50,923 bases of DNA from a virus. A program made the position numbers and the translations under genes. Below, one piece after another: positions 14,042-23,959 of this stretch. Every line of letters begins with the position of its first letter. Position 1 is the first letter of the stretch. The stretch lies in the IMG/VR virus record IMGVR_UViG_3300023181_000011, positions 1 through 50,923 of that record; one strand, 5' to 3'. The notes beneath the pieces were generated by a model. The model had not been told where the DNA came from. It saw nothing but the letters and a program-made list of their open reading frames with translations, and ran no database searches.

Positions 14042-14940
14042 TGGCTAAACTAGAACTTGACCCAGTCGGGTCTCTTGAGAACCAAACGTCTGCGATCCAA
14101 GTTCTTAACGAGAATTTCGGGCGTATTGAAGACGCCTTAGAAAACACTCTAAGCCGTAACGGAGCTGGCCCTAATCAGCTCAGCGCTAATCTTGACTTCA
14201 ACGGCAATCGAGGCACTAACCTCGGAACCCCCATTGCAGGAACAGACGCTGCTCGTCTGATTGACCTGCAAGATGTTGTCGGGGTTAGTGTCCTTGTTGT
14301 CCCCAGCCTTGCTGGTAACTCTAACAAAGTCTTAAGCACTGATAATTCGGTCTTAGTGTTTAAGGACCCAGCTACGTTTGCTGGTGTCGGTGACATGAAG
14401 CTGGTGAACGCTCTGGCGGGTATCAACCAGACAACTGCTCGGACCAATCTGGGTCTAGGCACTATGGCTGTGGAAGCTGCATCTGACTACGGTAAGATGA
14501 ATGTCAACATCACACGGACAGGCGGCCTCACACAGACGGGCCAACTGGTCCTCAACGGTGTTGCTGACCACGTCCTCATCAGTTCGCCAGACAACCTGTC
14601 AGACGGCAGCCTTGGTTATCGCGGTATCCCACAAGAGACGAAAGACGTAGCCTATACGTTCGTCCTTGGTGACTCCGGTAAATCCAAGCTGCATACGTCT
14701 GCAACTGCTCATATTTATACCGTCCCCAATAACGCGACGGTTCTTTACCCTATCGGTACAATCCTAATCGTTGACAACACCGGTACAGGGGCTGTAACGA
14801 TTAACCGAGGTGTTGGCGTTGTACTGCGGATTGCAGGCCTAGCAACTGACCAGAACATCGCTGTTGCCCAATGGGGCTCAGTGTATCTCCGCAAGATCGG
14901 CACCAACACTTGGGTCGCATCCGGAGTTAATATCTCGTAA
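14041..14940 (+). CDS. second tail fibre protein, 299 aa
   Basis: Residues ~18-85 (LNENFGRIEDALENTLSRNG, then a GTPIAGTDAARLIDLQD stretch) match the N-terminal domain of the 5260-6672 fibre. The remainder is beta-rich and Gly/Thr-rich, ending in a jelly-roll-like section. It lies just before the tail-tube genes. It is likely an adaptor or shorter fibre using the same docking site. Confidence 0.75.
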   Translation: MAKLELDPVGSLENQTSAIQVLNENFGRIEDALENTLSRNGAGPNQLSANLDFNGNRGTNLGTPIAGTDAARLIDLQDVVGVSVLVVPSLAGNSNKVLSTDNSVLVFKDPATFAGVGDMKLVNALAGINQTTARTNLGLGTMAVEAASDYGKMNVNITRTGGLTQTGQLVLNGVADHVLISSPDNLSDGSLGYRGIPQETKDVAYTFVLGDSGKSKLHTSATAHIYTVPNNATVLYPIGTILIVDNTGTGAVTINRGVGVVLRIAGLATDQNIAVAQWGSVYLRKIGTNTWVASGVNIS

Positions 14941-15296
14941 TGTCTGGGGCCTTAGCTGCAATCATGGGGGGCCGTCCGACTATGCGGGTTACGGTCAACA
15001 GAGACAACGTGTCGGGTTACAGCAACACAGTCCCCGCCACAGCTCAGACGACTGAAACGGTAACTGTTACGCCTGTCGGTGGTAAACCCCCTTACACGTA
15101 CGTCTGGACCCTCGTTAGTGGTACAACCCTAAGGGTCATCCAATCGACCCCAGATCAAGCCAAATTCAGCTATCGGTTCTTTGCTTACGGCAGTGTTACT
15201 GCTGTTTACAAATGCACCGTGACTGACGCTGCTGGTGTGGTTCGAGACTCTCCTAACGTCACCATTTACCTCGAAGCGTTCAACCCCGGAGTCTAA
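14940..15296 (+). CDS. Ig-like domain protein, 118 aa
   Basis: The ATG overlaps the fibre stop as TAATG. Residues ~30-110 have the pattern of an immunoglobulin/PKD-type beta sandwich: GGKPPYTYVWTLVSG, then YKCTVTDAAGVV, ending NVTIYLEAF. Such domains decorate phage heads and tails and bind cell-surface sugars weakly. It is probably a virion accessory protein. Confidence 0.72.
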   Translation: MSGALAAIMGGRPTMRVTVNRDNVSGYSNTVPATAQTTETVTVTPVGGKPPYTYVWTLVSGTTLRVIQSTPDQAKFSYRFFAYGSVTAVYKCTVTDAAGVVRDSPNVTIYLEAFNPGV

Positions 15297-15297
15297 T

Positions 15298-16053
15298 GTG
15301 TCTGCTAGAATGTCCTTACTTGAAATGACGCAGAACATCCTTTCCGCCATGGACTCCGACGAGGTGAACTCGATTGGGGACACGGTAGAAAGTCTGCAAG
15401 TTGCTGAAGAGATTCGCAACACCTATTACGAACTGGCTACGGCCCTCAAGATTCCAAGCAACCAAAAGCTTCTGACCCTTGAGCCCCTGTCCGACCCAGA
15501 CCGTCCCAACTACCTTAAGATTCCCGACGGTGTCCAAAGCATCGAGTGGATCAAGTACAAGGACGAAGACGGCCAGTACCGAGACGTCCGATACGTTGAG
15601 CCTGAAGACTTTATCAGGCGCACTCAGTGGTTCCACAACCACCAGCCTTTCGTCTCCGTCACAGACCCCGAGTACGGGTCGATCAGCTTTAACATTCTCA
15701 CCAATGCAAGCCCAAGCTTTTGGACAACGTTCAACAACAGTTTGATTGTGTTCGACAGCTACAACTCAGAACTTGACTCAAGCCTCCAAGAGTCCAAGGT
15801 TCTCTGTTCAGGGTTTGAAGTCTTTGACTTTGACTTGGCTGACGACTTTGTCCCCGAGCTTGACACCTTCCGTTTCCCTCTTCTGCTTGCGACCGCTAAG
15901 GCCGCTTGCTTCGTTAACTTTAAGCAGATCAGTAATGCCAACGAAGAAAGACGCAGCCGACGCCAGATGGTTAGAGCACAAAACGATCTATGGCGAGCAG
16001 ATCAAAGGCGTCCATACAACCGTACACCTAACTATGGCAGACAACGTCGCTGA
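15298..16053 (+). CDS. tail tubular protein A (head-tail adaptor), 251 aa
   Basis: I chose the GTG at 15298, with GGAG seven bases upstream; the ATG at 15310 is an alternative. The sequence (MTQNILSAMDSDEVNSIGDT, EEIRNTYYELATAL, LKIPDGVQSIEWIKY) has the pattern of T7 gp11-type gatekeeper/adaptor proteins that extend the portal. It precedes the tubular B gene, as in T7. Confidence 0.82.
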   Translation: MSARMSLLEMTQNILSAMDSDEVNSIGDTVESLQVAEEIRNTYYELATALKIPSNQKLLTLEPLSDPDRPNYLKIPDGVQSIEWIKYKDEDGQYRDVRYVEPEDFIRRTQWFHNHQPFVSVTDPEYGSISFNILTNASPSFWTTFNNSLIVFDSYNSELDSSLQESKVLCSGFEVFDFDLADDFVPELDTFRFPLLLATAKAACFVNFKQISNANEERRSRRQMVRAQNDLWRADQRRPYNRTPNYGRQRR

Positions 16054-16318
16054 GCGTCTAAAGTTTGTCCACCCTAAGGCAATGACCAAGATTGCACCGG
16101 ACACCGAGTACCTGTCAGCAAACTTACAGTCTTACAAGATTGTGACGGACGGGTATTCGGGTCTGTGTTACATTAAAGGTTATCGCCTGCCCAAGAAGTC
16201 GCTTCACCGAAGCATTCAAGGGTCCTTCTCGTCTCGACAACGTGCACACGAAGCCCTTGTGGCTTACCTAAGAACTAAAGACAAACCAGGAAGGAAATCA
16301 GTTTGGCCCGGGCGGTAG
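15935..16318 (+). CDS. hypothetical protein, 127 aa, overlapping tail tube A
   Basis: The frame runs from ATG 15935 (MPTKKDAADARWLEHK) and overlaps the previous gene by 119 bases. A start at 16034 (MADNVAERLKF) would reduce the overlap to 20 bases. The C-terminal half is basic (RLPKKSLHRS, SRQRAHEAL). Neither start has a good ribosome site. Function is unknown. Confidence 0.6.
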   Translation: MPTKKDAADARWLEHKTIYGEQIKGVHTTVHLTMADNVAERLKFVHPKAMTKIAPDTEYLSANLQSYKIVTDGYSGLCYIKGYRLPKKSLHRSIQGSFSSRQRAHEALVAYLRTKDKPGRKSVWPGR

Positions 16319-18480
16319 CTAATAAACTATACAGGACTGCCGTTCGCGGACTGATCACTGAAGCGTCTGAACTGACGTTCCCTGAGAACAGCACGCTGGA
16401 CGAAGACAACTGCATTATTTACCGTAAGGGTAATCGGTCTCGCCGCCTCGGTTTTAACATCGAGGAAAATGGCGCTGTGTCCGACTACATCATTGCGGAC
16501 CTTGCCAGCACGGCCATGAAGGAATACGTCTGGTCTTCGGTCAACAACATTGCTGAAACGAACTTCCTGTGCAAGCAGATCGGCAGTACTCTTTATTTCT
16601 ACGACCTCGCCAAGACTCCACTGTCTGATGGCCGTAAGCCCTTTACCGTCAACCTAAACCTTTACCTCGCCCCCACTCAGACCACGATGTATCAGTCTGA
16701 AGTGCAGATGGCTGCGGGTAAGGGTTATCTGTTTGTTGTCGGTGAACGCATTGAACCCCTGATCGTCACGTACGATGCCTCGACTAATACGATCAGCGTC
16801 CAGAAGATTTACATTCAGATTCGAGACTTCCGGGGGGTTGACGATGGCTTAGCCAATGACGCAGAGCCGACGACCCTTTCGGATACTCACCATTACAACC
16901 TCCGGAACCAAGGTTGGGTTAACCCCAAGAACACTGGCTCCGGCAACGTCGTTCAGTACTTCGATACTTTCGGCAACATCGGGTCTTACAATGCACCCGA
17001 CAGCTCGGTCATCAATGAGTACAAGACAGCGACAAGCCGTTACCCCGGGAACAACAAGCAATGGTGGACGTCACGAGACGCAACCACTAATGCCTTCAGC
17101 CCAGCCCTCCTTGAGAGCTTCTACAGCGGCAACAACCGAGCCCCCCGTGGCCACTTCATCGTCAACGCCTTTAACATTGACCGAAGTGCTGTAAGCGGCA
17201 TCCCGAACCTTAACGTCGAAGCAACCGCCGAGCGTCCCGTTTCTGTAGCATTCTTCAGTGGCCGGGTCTGGTTCCTGTCTGCTTCGTCTGTTTACTTTAG
17301 CCAAGTGCTCGACACCAAGAACAAGGCGGGCTTCTGCTATCAAGAAGCTGACCCAACGTCAGAAGACATCAGCGAACTGGTTCCAACTGACGGCGGTGTG
17401 ATCCCGATCCCTGAAATGTCCAAGGGCGTCCGCCTGATCCCGTTGGGTTCTGGTATAGTTGTCTTTGGCATCAATGGCATCTGGTCCATCACAGGGACGT
17501 CTGCTGGCTTTACGGCTAACGATATCTCAGTGTCGAAGGTTAACCCCATCGGCTGTGAAGCACCTAACAGTGTCGTCGAAGCTGAAGGTCAAGTGTACTG
17601 GTGGTCCCGCGTGGGTATCCTCGCGATGTCCCCCAAGATGGGTCAGTTCGGTCCAGTCGAAGGTATCTTTGACAAGACGAACATTACGGAACAAACCATC
17701 CAGACCTTCTACAGCGAAGGTATCCCGGAGAACCGTAAGCCGTTTGTCAAGGGTGCGTACGATCCAGCAACCAACAGTATCCAGTGGTTGTTCAGTGACG
17801 ATCCAACTGTACCCAACTACATGTACAACAGGGTCCTCAACCTCGACCTGACGCTTCAAGCCTTTTACCCTTGGTCTCTCAGCAAGGTTGGTTCTAAGAT
17901 CAGTGGCATCTTCGTCACCCCCAAGATCAACCTGATTGACCATCCGGCGATCAAGGACAGCTTCTTCAAGTACTGCTTCGTCACACCAATCGGTGGTGAC
18001 GCCTTTGGTCGCTTCGAAGACAGTTCGTTCTCAGACTTCAGATACGAAGACGAAGTCGGTAAGCCTTACTTGTCGTTTGCCAATACCGGTTACGAATTGC
18101 TTGAAGACGCTATGCGTGGGAAGATGACGCCTTATGTGTTCACTTACTTTAGGCGGACCGAAGAGAACTACGTCGAAGACGGGACTGACTACAAAGTCGA
18201 CAAACCATCCTCCTGCTATGTTCAGGTCAGATGGAACTGGGCGAATAGTTCAGTTGCCGGTAAATGGTCCGCTAAGGTCCAAGGCTATCGACATACCCGC
18301 ATCCCTCAGTTCACTGACGACGCCTTAGGGTTCGACACAGGTTATCCCATCGTTGTCACTAAACACAAGTTCCGCGGGACAGGTAAAGCTGTTCAGTTCA
18401 GGTTCGAGTGTGACGAGATCGGTAAAGACTTCGACCTGCTTGGGTGGGCCGTCAACTACAACGGAGCAACTCAGGTCTAA
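16303..18480 (+). CDS. tail tubular protein B (nozzle), 725 aa
   Basis: The TTG at 16303 is preceded by AGGAAGGAAA. Length, beta-rich composition and place between the A-type adaptor and the internal virion proteins match T7 gp12-type nozzle proteins. Typical segments include RSRRLGFNIEENG near residue 50 and VYWWSRVGILAMSP near residue 430. It would form the hexameric tail tip through which DNA leaves. Confidence 0.85.
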   Translation: MARAVANKLYRTAVRGLITEASELTFPENSTLDEDNCIIYRKGNRSRRLGFNIEENGAVSDYIIADLASTAMKEYVWSSVNNIAETNFLCKQIGSTLYFYDLAKTPLSDGRKPFTVNLNLYLAPTQTTMYQSEVQMAAGKGYLFVVGERIEPLIVTYDASTNTISVQKIYIQIRDFRGVDDGLANDAEPTTLSDTHHYNLRNQGWVNPKNTGSGNVVQYFDTFGNIGSYNAPDSSVINEYKTATSRYPGNNKQWWTSRDATTNAFSPALLESFYSGNNRAPRGHFIVNAFNIDRSAVSGIPNLNVEATAERPVSVAFFSGRVWFLSASSVYFSQVLDTKNKAGFCYQEADPTSEDISELVPTDGGVIPIPEMSKGVRLIPLGSGIVVFGINGIWSITGTSAGFTANDISVSKVNPIGCEAPNSVVEAEGQVYWWSRVGILAMSPKMGQFGPVEGIFDKTNITEQTIQTFYSEGIPENRKPFVKGAYDPATNSIQWLFSDDPTVPNYMYNRVLNLDLTLQAFYPWSLSKVGSKISGIFVTPKINLIDHPAIKDSFFKYCFVTPIGGDAFGRFEDSSFSDFRYEDEVGKPYLSFANTGYELLEDAMRGKMTPYVFTYFRRTEENYVEDGTDYKVDKPSSCYVQVRWNWANSSVAGKWSAKVQGYRHTRIPQFTDDALGFDTGYPIVVTKHKFRGTGKAVQFRFECDEIGKDFDLLGWAVNYNGATQV

Positions 18481-18896
18481 TGGTTCGTAAAGCAACAGAA
18501 GCTGACATCGGCTTCGTCCTTGACAAGGTCCGCGACTTCCACGCATACAGTCCGTATCGTGATGTCCCTCTTGACGAGGAGTCGATTACACAACTAATCT
18601 ACGGTCTTCTGGCTGGTGGTGTTATCTTCGTCTCAGACGTTGGTTTCATTGCCGGTCAGATTACTCCACTGTTCATTAACCCAAAGCAAAAGGTCGCTAA
18701 CGAAATCGCTTGGTGGTCACCAGAAGGTGGCGGACAAGAGCTTCGGGAAGTGTTCGAGCAATGGGCAAAGGACAACGGTGCGCACGCAGTACAGCTTTCA
18801 ATCCTCAACGACGAAAGGGCAGGACGAATGCAACAAATGTTAACTGATCTCGACTACCGCCCAATCGAAGTTGCTTACATTAAAGGATTAGCGTAA
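18480..18896 (+). CDS. GNAT-family acetyltransferase-like protein, 138 aa
   Basis: The ATG overlaps the upstream stop as TAATG. The order MVRKATEADIGFVLD, then FVSDVGFIAGQI, then NEIAWWSPEGGGQELREVFE and LSILNDERAGRM fits a small GNAT fold. A Gly-rich turn (PEGGG) stands where acetyl-CoA binds. The substrate is unknown. Similar proteins sit among tail genes of other T7-like phages. Confidence 0.72.
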   Translation: MVRKATEADIGFVLDKVRDFHAYSPYRDVPLDEESITQLIYGLLAGGVIFVSDVGFIAGQITPLFINPKQKVANEIAWWSPEGGGQELREVFEQWAKDNGAHAVQLSILNDERAGRMQQMLTDLDYRPIEVAYIKGLA

Positions 18897-19351
18897 TGGC
18901 CGTTCTTACTGCTATTGCTGCAACGGCCCTAGCGGTTTCTGCTGGGTCAACGATTTACAGCGCTAATCAACAGAACAAAGCATCTAAGGCCAACCAAGCT
19001 GCTGCGGGTCTTGACCGTCAACGTATGAACCTACAAGTTGCCCGCGAGAAGCGTGACGCCATTAAGGCCGCTAGGTTCTCGTACGCACAGGCACAACAAG
19101 GTGCAGAGAACCAAGGCGCTCAGTACAGCTCAAGCTCTGAAGGCGGCCTAGGCTCCATCCAGAGCCAGCTTGGTTCAAACCTTTCGTTCCTCGACCAGAA
19201 CCAAATTCTTGCAGATGCAGCTTCGGTTCAGATCGGTCGAGCCAATACTTACATGTCTCGGGCCAGAACGGCTGACGCTGTCGGGTCTGTTGCAAACTCT
19301 GTCTTCGCTAACTCTGATACTATTTCAAAAGTCTGGAAAGGCGCAAACTAA
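18896..19351 (+). CDS. internal virion protein (T7 gp14-type), 151 aa
   Basis: The start overlaps the GNAT stop. An N-terminal hydrophobic segment (residues ~2-22) is followed by a long Ala/Gln/Ser-rich helix (NQQNKASKANQAAAGLDRQR). Length and place before two giant internal proteins match the T7 gp14 class. Those leave the capsid and form a channel in the host outer membrane. Confidence 0.75.
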   Translation: MAVLTAIAATALAVSAGSTIYSANQQNKASKANQAAAGLDRQRMNLQVAREKRDAIKAARFSYAQAQQGAENQGAQYSSSSEGGLGSIQSQLGSNLSFLDQNQILADAASVQIGRANTYMSRARTADAVGSVANSVFANSDTISKVWKGAN

Positions 19352-19354
19352 TAA

Positions 19355-22300
19355 ATGGCTAATCCCTTTGAGAGCTTGGCCCAGACGTCGGGACCCTTCG
19401 AGAACGTTCAGCTTCCAACTGAGCCTGAAGCACCTACGCCTGCCCTAGCTCGCTTCCGTCGTGCCCAAGTGGTTGCGGCAGCCAACATCGACGTCTCGTC
19501 AGACGACATCTTTCAGAACTTCGAACAACTGACAGACCAGTACATTAAGAACACCGAACTGTACGGTGAAACTCAAGACGACATCGCGGTGGCTGAACGT
19601 CGCCGTAACCGTGCTGTCAACGCTGCGATGAACCTCGCTCAAGACGCCCCGAACTTCGATCCGACTGGTGAACTCCAAGAAGGCGCTGTGCTGGCTACTC
19701 GTCAAGCAATCGGTGCTGACATCGAGCGTGAACGTCAGGCTGCCCTTGAAAAGGAAGCTGTTGACAACATCATGGACTTGGCCGCTGGCGGTAACCGTAC
19801 GCAAGCTGAGACGATGATCAATGCCCTCGAACATGGGTCTGTTGTTGACCAAGCCCGGGACTACGCTGCAAAGGCTATGATCCTTCAGCGGGAGATCGAC
19901 CGAGCTGGCCTAGAGTACAGCAACGAGCCTTGGTTCGCCCATGTGGTTAACTTTGCTGTCTCCGTCATTCCGTTCCAGAAGTCCTCGGGGGCTGTGGGTA
20001 ACGTCAACGTTGAAGGCCGTAACTGGCTAGAGTCCATCGGTGACCGTGTCTGGTCTGGTGAACGTCGGAACATGGAAGCTTCGGCTCTCATGAACATCAG
20101 TGACCCAGAAGAGTTTGCCCGTATCCTGCGTGAACAGGTGATCCCCAATATCCATGAGAACAGCACGCTGCTGGGTTGGACCGATAAGTCGGAAGAACTC
20201 AACCTATTGGCTGGCCTCAAGGACCGTGGCCGTCCCGTCTTAAACAATGCCTTTAACACCCTCGACAACTTCGGTCTCGTCGGTGCTGGTGAGATTGCTG
20301 CTGGTGCTAAGTTCGCTACCAGTCTCCCTCGTATGCTTGTGGGCCTAGGAGCCCGCCGGGAGGGTGCTGGGGCGCTTGCTGCTGCGGCTGCTAAGTTCAC
20401 TGCCGGTGGTGCAGAAGAAGCCGTACAGAGGGCTGGTATTGCGTCTGTCAACGACGTAGCTGACGAACTGATGCCAACCATTGTCCGCCCTGACGGGGGA
20501 GACATGGTGGTCCCTGTTCAAGCTGCTGCTAACCTTGGTCTTGAGAACGGTCTGCGTATCCGTGACAGCCTTGAGCGTCTGGTTCAAACTGGCCGCTTTG
20601 CTGACGACGCTGAAAAAGAAGCAGCCATTCAGGCACTCAAAGACAGCTCAGCCGGGGCCTTCGGGGCTAACCGAGTGGTCGACATTCGCCGGGGTGAAAC
20701 ACTTCTGGCCGACGACAGCTCGACAAACACCATTGAGTTTGTTCTGGGTAAGACAGCTGAAGAGGGTTACAGCAACCCTGCACACGCTAAGGCTTACGCT
20801 GACAGCTTAGGCTTCAGTAACGCCCGAGTCATTCAAGGTGAAGGCGGACAACACTTCGTCTCCGTCACCCGCGACCTTCCTGAAACTGGTTGGTACAGCA
20901 ATGCACTCAACGTCAAGACCAACAACGTCCTAAGCCGCTTCCTGCTTGGTGCCCGTCAACGCTCTGACGAGTTCCTTGCTAACAGGGCTCAAGTCTCTGA
21001 GAACACTCGGAACAAGATTGTCAACGATCACGTCCGCACCCTGTTCAAAGAGATCAACATCGACCCTGTGTCTAAGGACCGTGTTGCCCAACTGTGGCAG
21101 CTCGGAGAGTCTAAGGACAAGTGGTTCAGCCTCGAAGAAGCCAACATCTGGTATCAACGCGGGTTCCAACGGGACATCAGCCCCAAGGAATGGAAAGCTT
21201 ACAACGGTCTCCGTGACATCAACGACTTCGAATATGCTATCCGTAATGACCTTCGCTACAAAGAACTGGTTGTTAAGGGTTACGAAACTGTTGGCTTTGA
21301 TGCTGCTGGTCAACACTTCGACCAACTCAACGGCATTGTTGACGACACCTTTAGCCGTCCCATTCAAGGCCGGGCTTGGAATGCGTCCACCAATGGCTAC
21401 AGCTCACGCCTGACCGCTGAAGAGATTGAGCGCCTGACTAACGAAGGTTACGTCATGGTTCATCTGGACGACGCTCAGAACTTGGCTAACGGCAAGCAGC
21501 TGACGTCTGTAATCGTTAAGCGAGATCAGATGGTCCGCGATCAACTGAACCGCATTCAGCTCCCTTATAGGGCTGGTGGCCACCGTATCTACAAAGAGAA
21601 GTTCTTTGTGAAGCAGGCCCGCCGGATGGTTGACGAGGACGGTAACGAAGTCTGGCAGTCGCCTTCCACGTTCATGGTTGGTACTGCTGCTGAGGCTAAG
21701 GTCTGGGCTGAAACGATGGAACAAGCACGCCTCATTGCCGTCAGTGACAACCCCAGCCTCCAAGCTATCGACGATGTGTTCAAGGGCCGCGCTGGTTATC
21801 CCACTGCTGAACAGTTCATGTCCAACCTTGAGACCGGGAAGTACTCCAAGGAGTTCAGCTTCACGTCTATGTTTGACCGCGAACTGCCTCGTGAATACGA
21901 CAACCTCGGTTCGTCCTTTACTCAAGGCGACATTGACGAAGAAGGTATCACGTCTTACCTGCGGACCAATGGCCGTCTGTACTACAGTCAAAAGGGTGAC
22001 GAAGCTCTGGTGGACTGGCAAGGGGCTCAGGCTCCTGTGCTTAACGCCTACGAGTCAGTCAACCGTGCGTTCAACAACATCGCTAACCTGTCCAGCTACA
22101 ACGACTACAAGCTGACGTCTATTGATCGCTGGGTGAAAACCTTTGGTGGTGCAATCGATCAAAGCTCAGTTCCAAGTGGTGCCTCCAACATGCAGAAGTT
22201 CCTTGACGCTAAGCCGTCTATGGGCGCTACTCGTGACGGTGTCAAGCAGGCGATGTTGGATCAACGTGCAATCATCATGCGTAACCTTGGTTGGAAGACT

Positions 22301-23959
22301 GAGGCTGACGCAGGCTTTGACGAAGCAACGAGGCGCTTCCACAGCTTTGTGATGGGCGCTGATCCGTCCAGCCTGAGGCACGAAGCAAGTCGACAAGCGC
22401 TTAACTGGTGGACTGAAAAGAACCCTATCCAGTCTCTGCGCGGTATGGCTTTCGACCTTAAGCTTGGTCTGTTCAATCCAACGCAGCTGTTCCTGCAAGC
22501 CGGTACGTTCCTTGCCATTACGGCAATTGACCCTGCTGGTGCTGGACGTGCTGTACTGTCTGGTCCCGTCCTCCGCCACTACCTGATGCGTAGGTCCGGC
22601 GAGGAAACCTTGGACGCTTACGTCAAGGCGGGTCTACACACTAAGATGGGCTTCCCTGACGAGACTGAGTTCCGGGCGTTCATGGGTGCTGCTAAGAACT
22701 CCGGGTTCTTCAGCATCAACGAAAGCCACAGCTTGGTCAACGCTATGGGGCCGTCCACCATTAACCTGATGGGTGACCCGATCAAAGACGTTAGGCAGAT
22801 GGGTCGTTTCTTCTTTAACGAAGGTGAGACGATTAACCGTATGGCTGCGTTCCGGGTTGCTTGGGACAGGACGATCAAGAAGTACAGCGGTGTTTCAAAC
22901 ATTGTCGGGAAGGATCAAGTCCTTAACGAAATCTTTGGTGAAGCTGAGAAGTTCGCTTTCTCGATGTCTCGTCCAAGTCAAGCTTGGTGGCAGCAAGGTC
23001 TGGCTTCCATTCCCACTCAGTTCTTTGCTTATCAAGCACGGATGGCTGAGATGATGTTTGGCGGTCAGCTGACTCGTGCTGAACGGGCTCGTCTAATCAT
23101 CAGTCAATCTCTTCTGTACGGTACGTCTGGCGTCCCTCTTGCGGGTGTCGTCAGCGACTTGATCAAGCAGAAGACTGGTGAAGCCCCTGACATCAACACT
23201 CCGGCGGGCTTTATCGACCGAGGCTTTATGGACTGGGCCATCAACGGCGCCACAGGGGCAGACGTCCTTGCTGGTCAACGTCTTGGTACTGGTCGCTTCC
23301 TTGGTGACACTGTGGGCGATCTGTTTGGCTTCTCCAAGTACGGAGAGACGAATACCATGGACGTCGTTGGTGGTGCTACGTACAGCATCACTGAAGACCT
23401 CGCCAAATCCCTGATGCCGTTCATCAAGTATTCGATGGACGCTTCTGGTGGTGACCCCGGGCGGGCTCTTGAGCAACGGCACCTTAAGGCCATTGCGATG
23501 AACATCAGCTCACTGTCTAACCTGACGAAGTTCATGCTCATCCGCAACTACGGTGAGTACACGACTAACAAGGGTCGGGTCATGGCCAACGACGTTCCAG
23601 CTGTTAACGCTTGGGCGACGTTGCTCCTAGGTGCTGCCCCTGCCGAGTCCGATCAGATCGGTGCCATCATGGCTTACCAGAAAGACCGGAAGAAAGTGGT
23701 GACCGAAGCGACGACTGTTATCGAACAGTACAACGTTCAGGTCCTCAATCACCCCGACCGTGCTGACGATCTTGGTCTCGAACTCAACGCATTCTTGAAT
23801 ATGTTGGACCCCGAGGTCAAGCGTGAAGCAATCGAAAAAGCTAGAAAGCCTGACGAGTCCCTGCTGGCCTCTCTTGAGGAACGTATGGAACGACAACAGG
23901 CTGAACGTGACGTCATTAATCAACTAGAAGGAAGCGCCGATAGTGGGCAGTCTTACTGA
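19355..23959 (+). CDS. giant internal virion protein, 1534 aa
   Basis: The largest gene of the genome. The protein is mostly helical, with long charged stretches and a hydrophobic section near residue 1035-1065 (LFNPTQLFLQAGTFLAITAI). Position and length match T7 gp16-like core proteins injected ahead of the DNA. I see no transglycosylase motif here; that activity appears in the next protein. It overlaps the next gene by 17 bases. Confidence 0.82.
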   Translation: MANPFESLAQTSGPFENVQLPTEPEAPTPALARFRRAQVVAAANIDVSSDDIFQNFEQLTDQYIKNTELYGETQDDIAVAERRRNRAVNAAMNLAQDAPNFDPTGELQEGAVLATRQAIGADIERERQAALEKEAVDNIMDLAAGGNRTQAETMINALEHGSVVDQARDYAAKAMILQREIDRAGLEYSNEPWFAHVVNFAVSVIPFQKSSGAVGNVNVEGRNWLESIGDRVWSGERRNMEASALMNISDPEEFARILREQVIPNIHENSTLLGWTDKSEELNLLAGLKDRGRPVLNNAFNTLDNFGLVGAGEIAAGAKFATSLPRMLVGLGARREGAGALAAAAAKFTAGGAEEAVQRAGIASVNDVADELMPTIVRPDGGDMVVPVQAAANLGLENGLRIRDSLERLVQTGRFADDAEKEAAIQALKDSSAGAFGANRVVDIRRGETLLADDSSTNTIEFVLGKTAEEGYSNPAHAKAYADSLGFSNARVIQGEGGQHFVSVTRDLPETGWYSNALNVKTNNVLSRFLLGARQRSDEFLANRAQVSENTRNKIVNDHVRTLFKEINIDPVSKDRVAQLWQLGESKDKWFSLEEANIWYQRGFQRDISPKEWKAYNGLRDINDFEYAIRNDLRYKELVVKGYETVGFDAAGQHFDQLNGIVDDTFSRPIQGRAWNASTNGYSSRLTAEEIERLTNEGYVMVHLDDAQNLANGKQLTSVIVKRDQMVRDQLNRIQLPYRAGGHRIYKEKFFVKQARRMVDEDGNEVWQSPSTFMVGTAAEAKVWAETMEQARLIAVSDNPSLQAIDDVFKGRAGYPTAEQFMSNLETGKYSKEFSFTSMFDRELPREYDNLGSSFTQGDIDEEGITSYLRTNGRLYYSQKGDEALVDWQGAQAPVLNAYESVNRAFNNIANLSSYNDYKLTSIDRWVKTFGGAIDQSSVPSGASNMQKFLDAKPSMGATRDGVKQAMLDQRAIIMRNLGWKTEADAGFDEATRRFHSFVMGADPSSLRHEASRQALNWWTEKNPIQSLRGMAFDLKLGLFNPTQLFLQAGTFLAITAIDPAGAGRAVLSGPVLRHYLMRRSGEETLDAYVKAGLHTKMGFPDETEFRAFMGAAKNSGFFSINESHSLVNAMGPSTINLMGDPIKDVRQMGRFFFNEGETINRMAAFRVAWDRTIKKYSGVSNIVGKDQVLNEIFGEAEKFAFSMSRPSQAWWQQGLASIPTQFFAYQARMAEMMFGGQLTRAERARLIISQSLLYGTSGVPLAGVVSDLIKQKTGEAPDINTPAGFIDRGFMDWAINGATGADVLAGQRLGTGRFLGDTVGDLFGFSKYGETNTMDVVGGATYSITEDLAKSLMPFIKYSMDASGGDPGRALEQRHLKAIAMNISSLSNLTKFMLIRNYGEYTTNKGRVMANDVPAVNAWATLLLGAAPAESDQIGAIMAYQKDRKKVVTEATTVIEQYNVQVLNHPDRADDLGLELNAFLNMLDPEVKREAIEKARKPDESLLASLEERMERQQAERDVINQLEGSADSGQSY

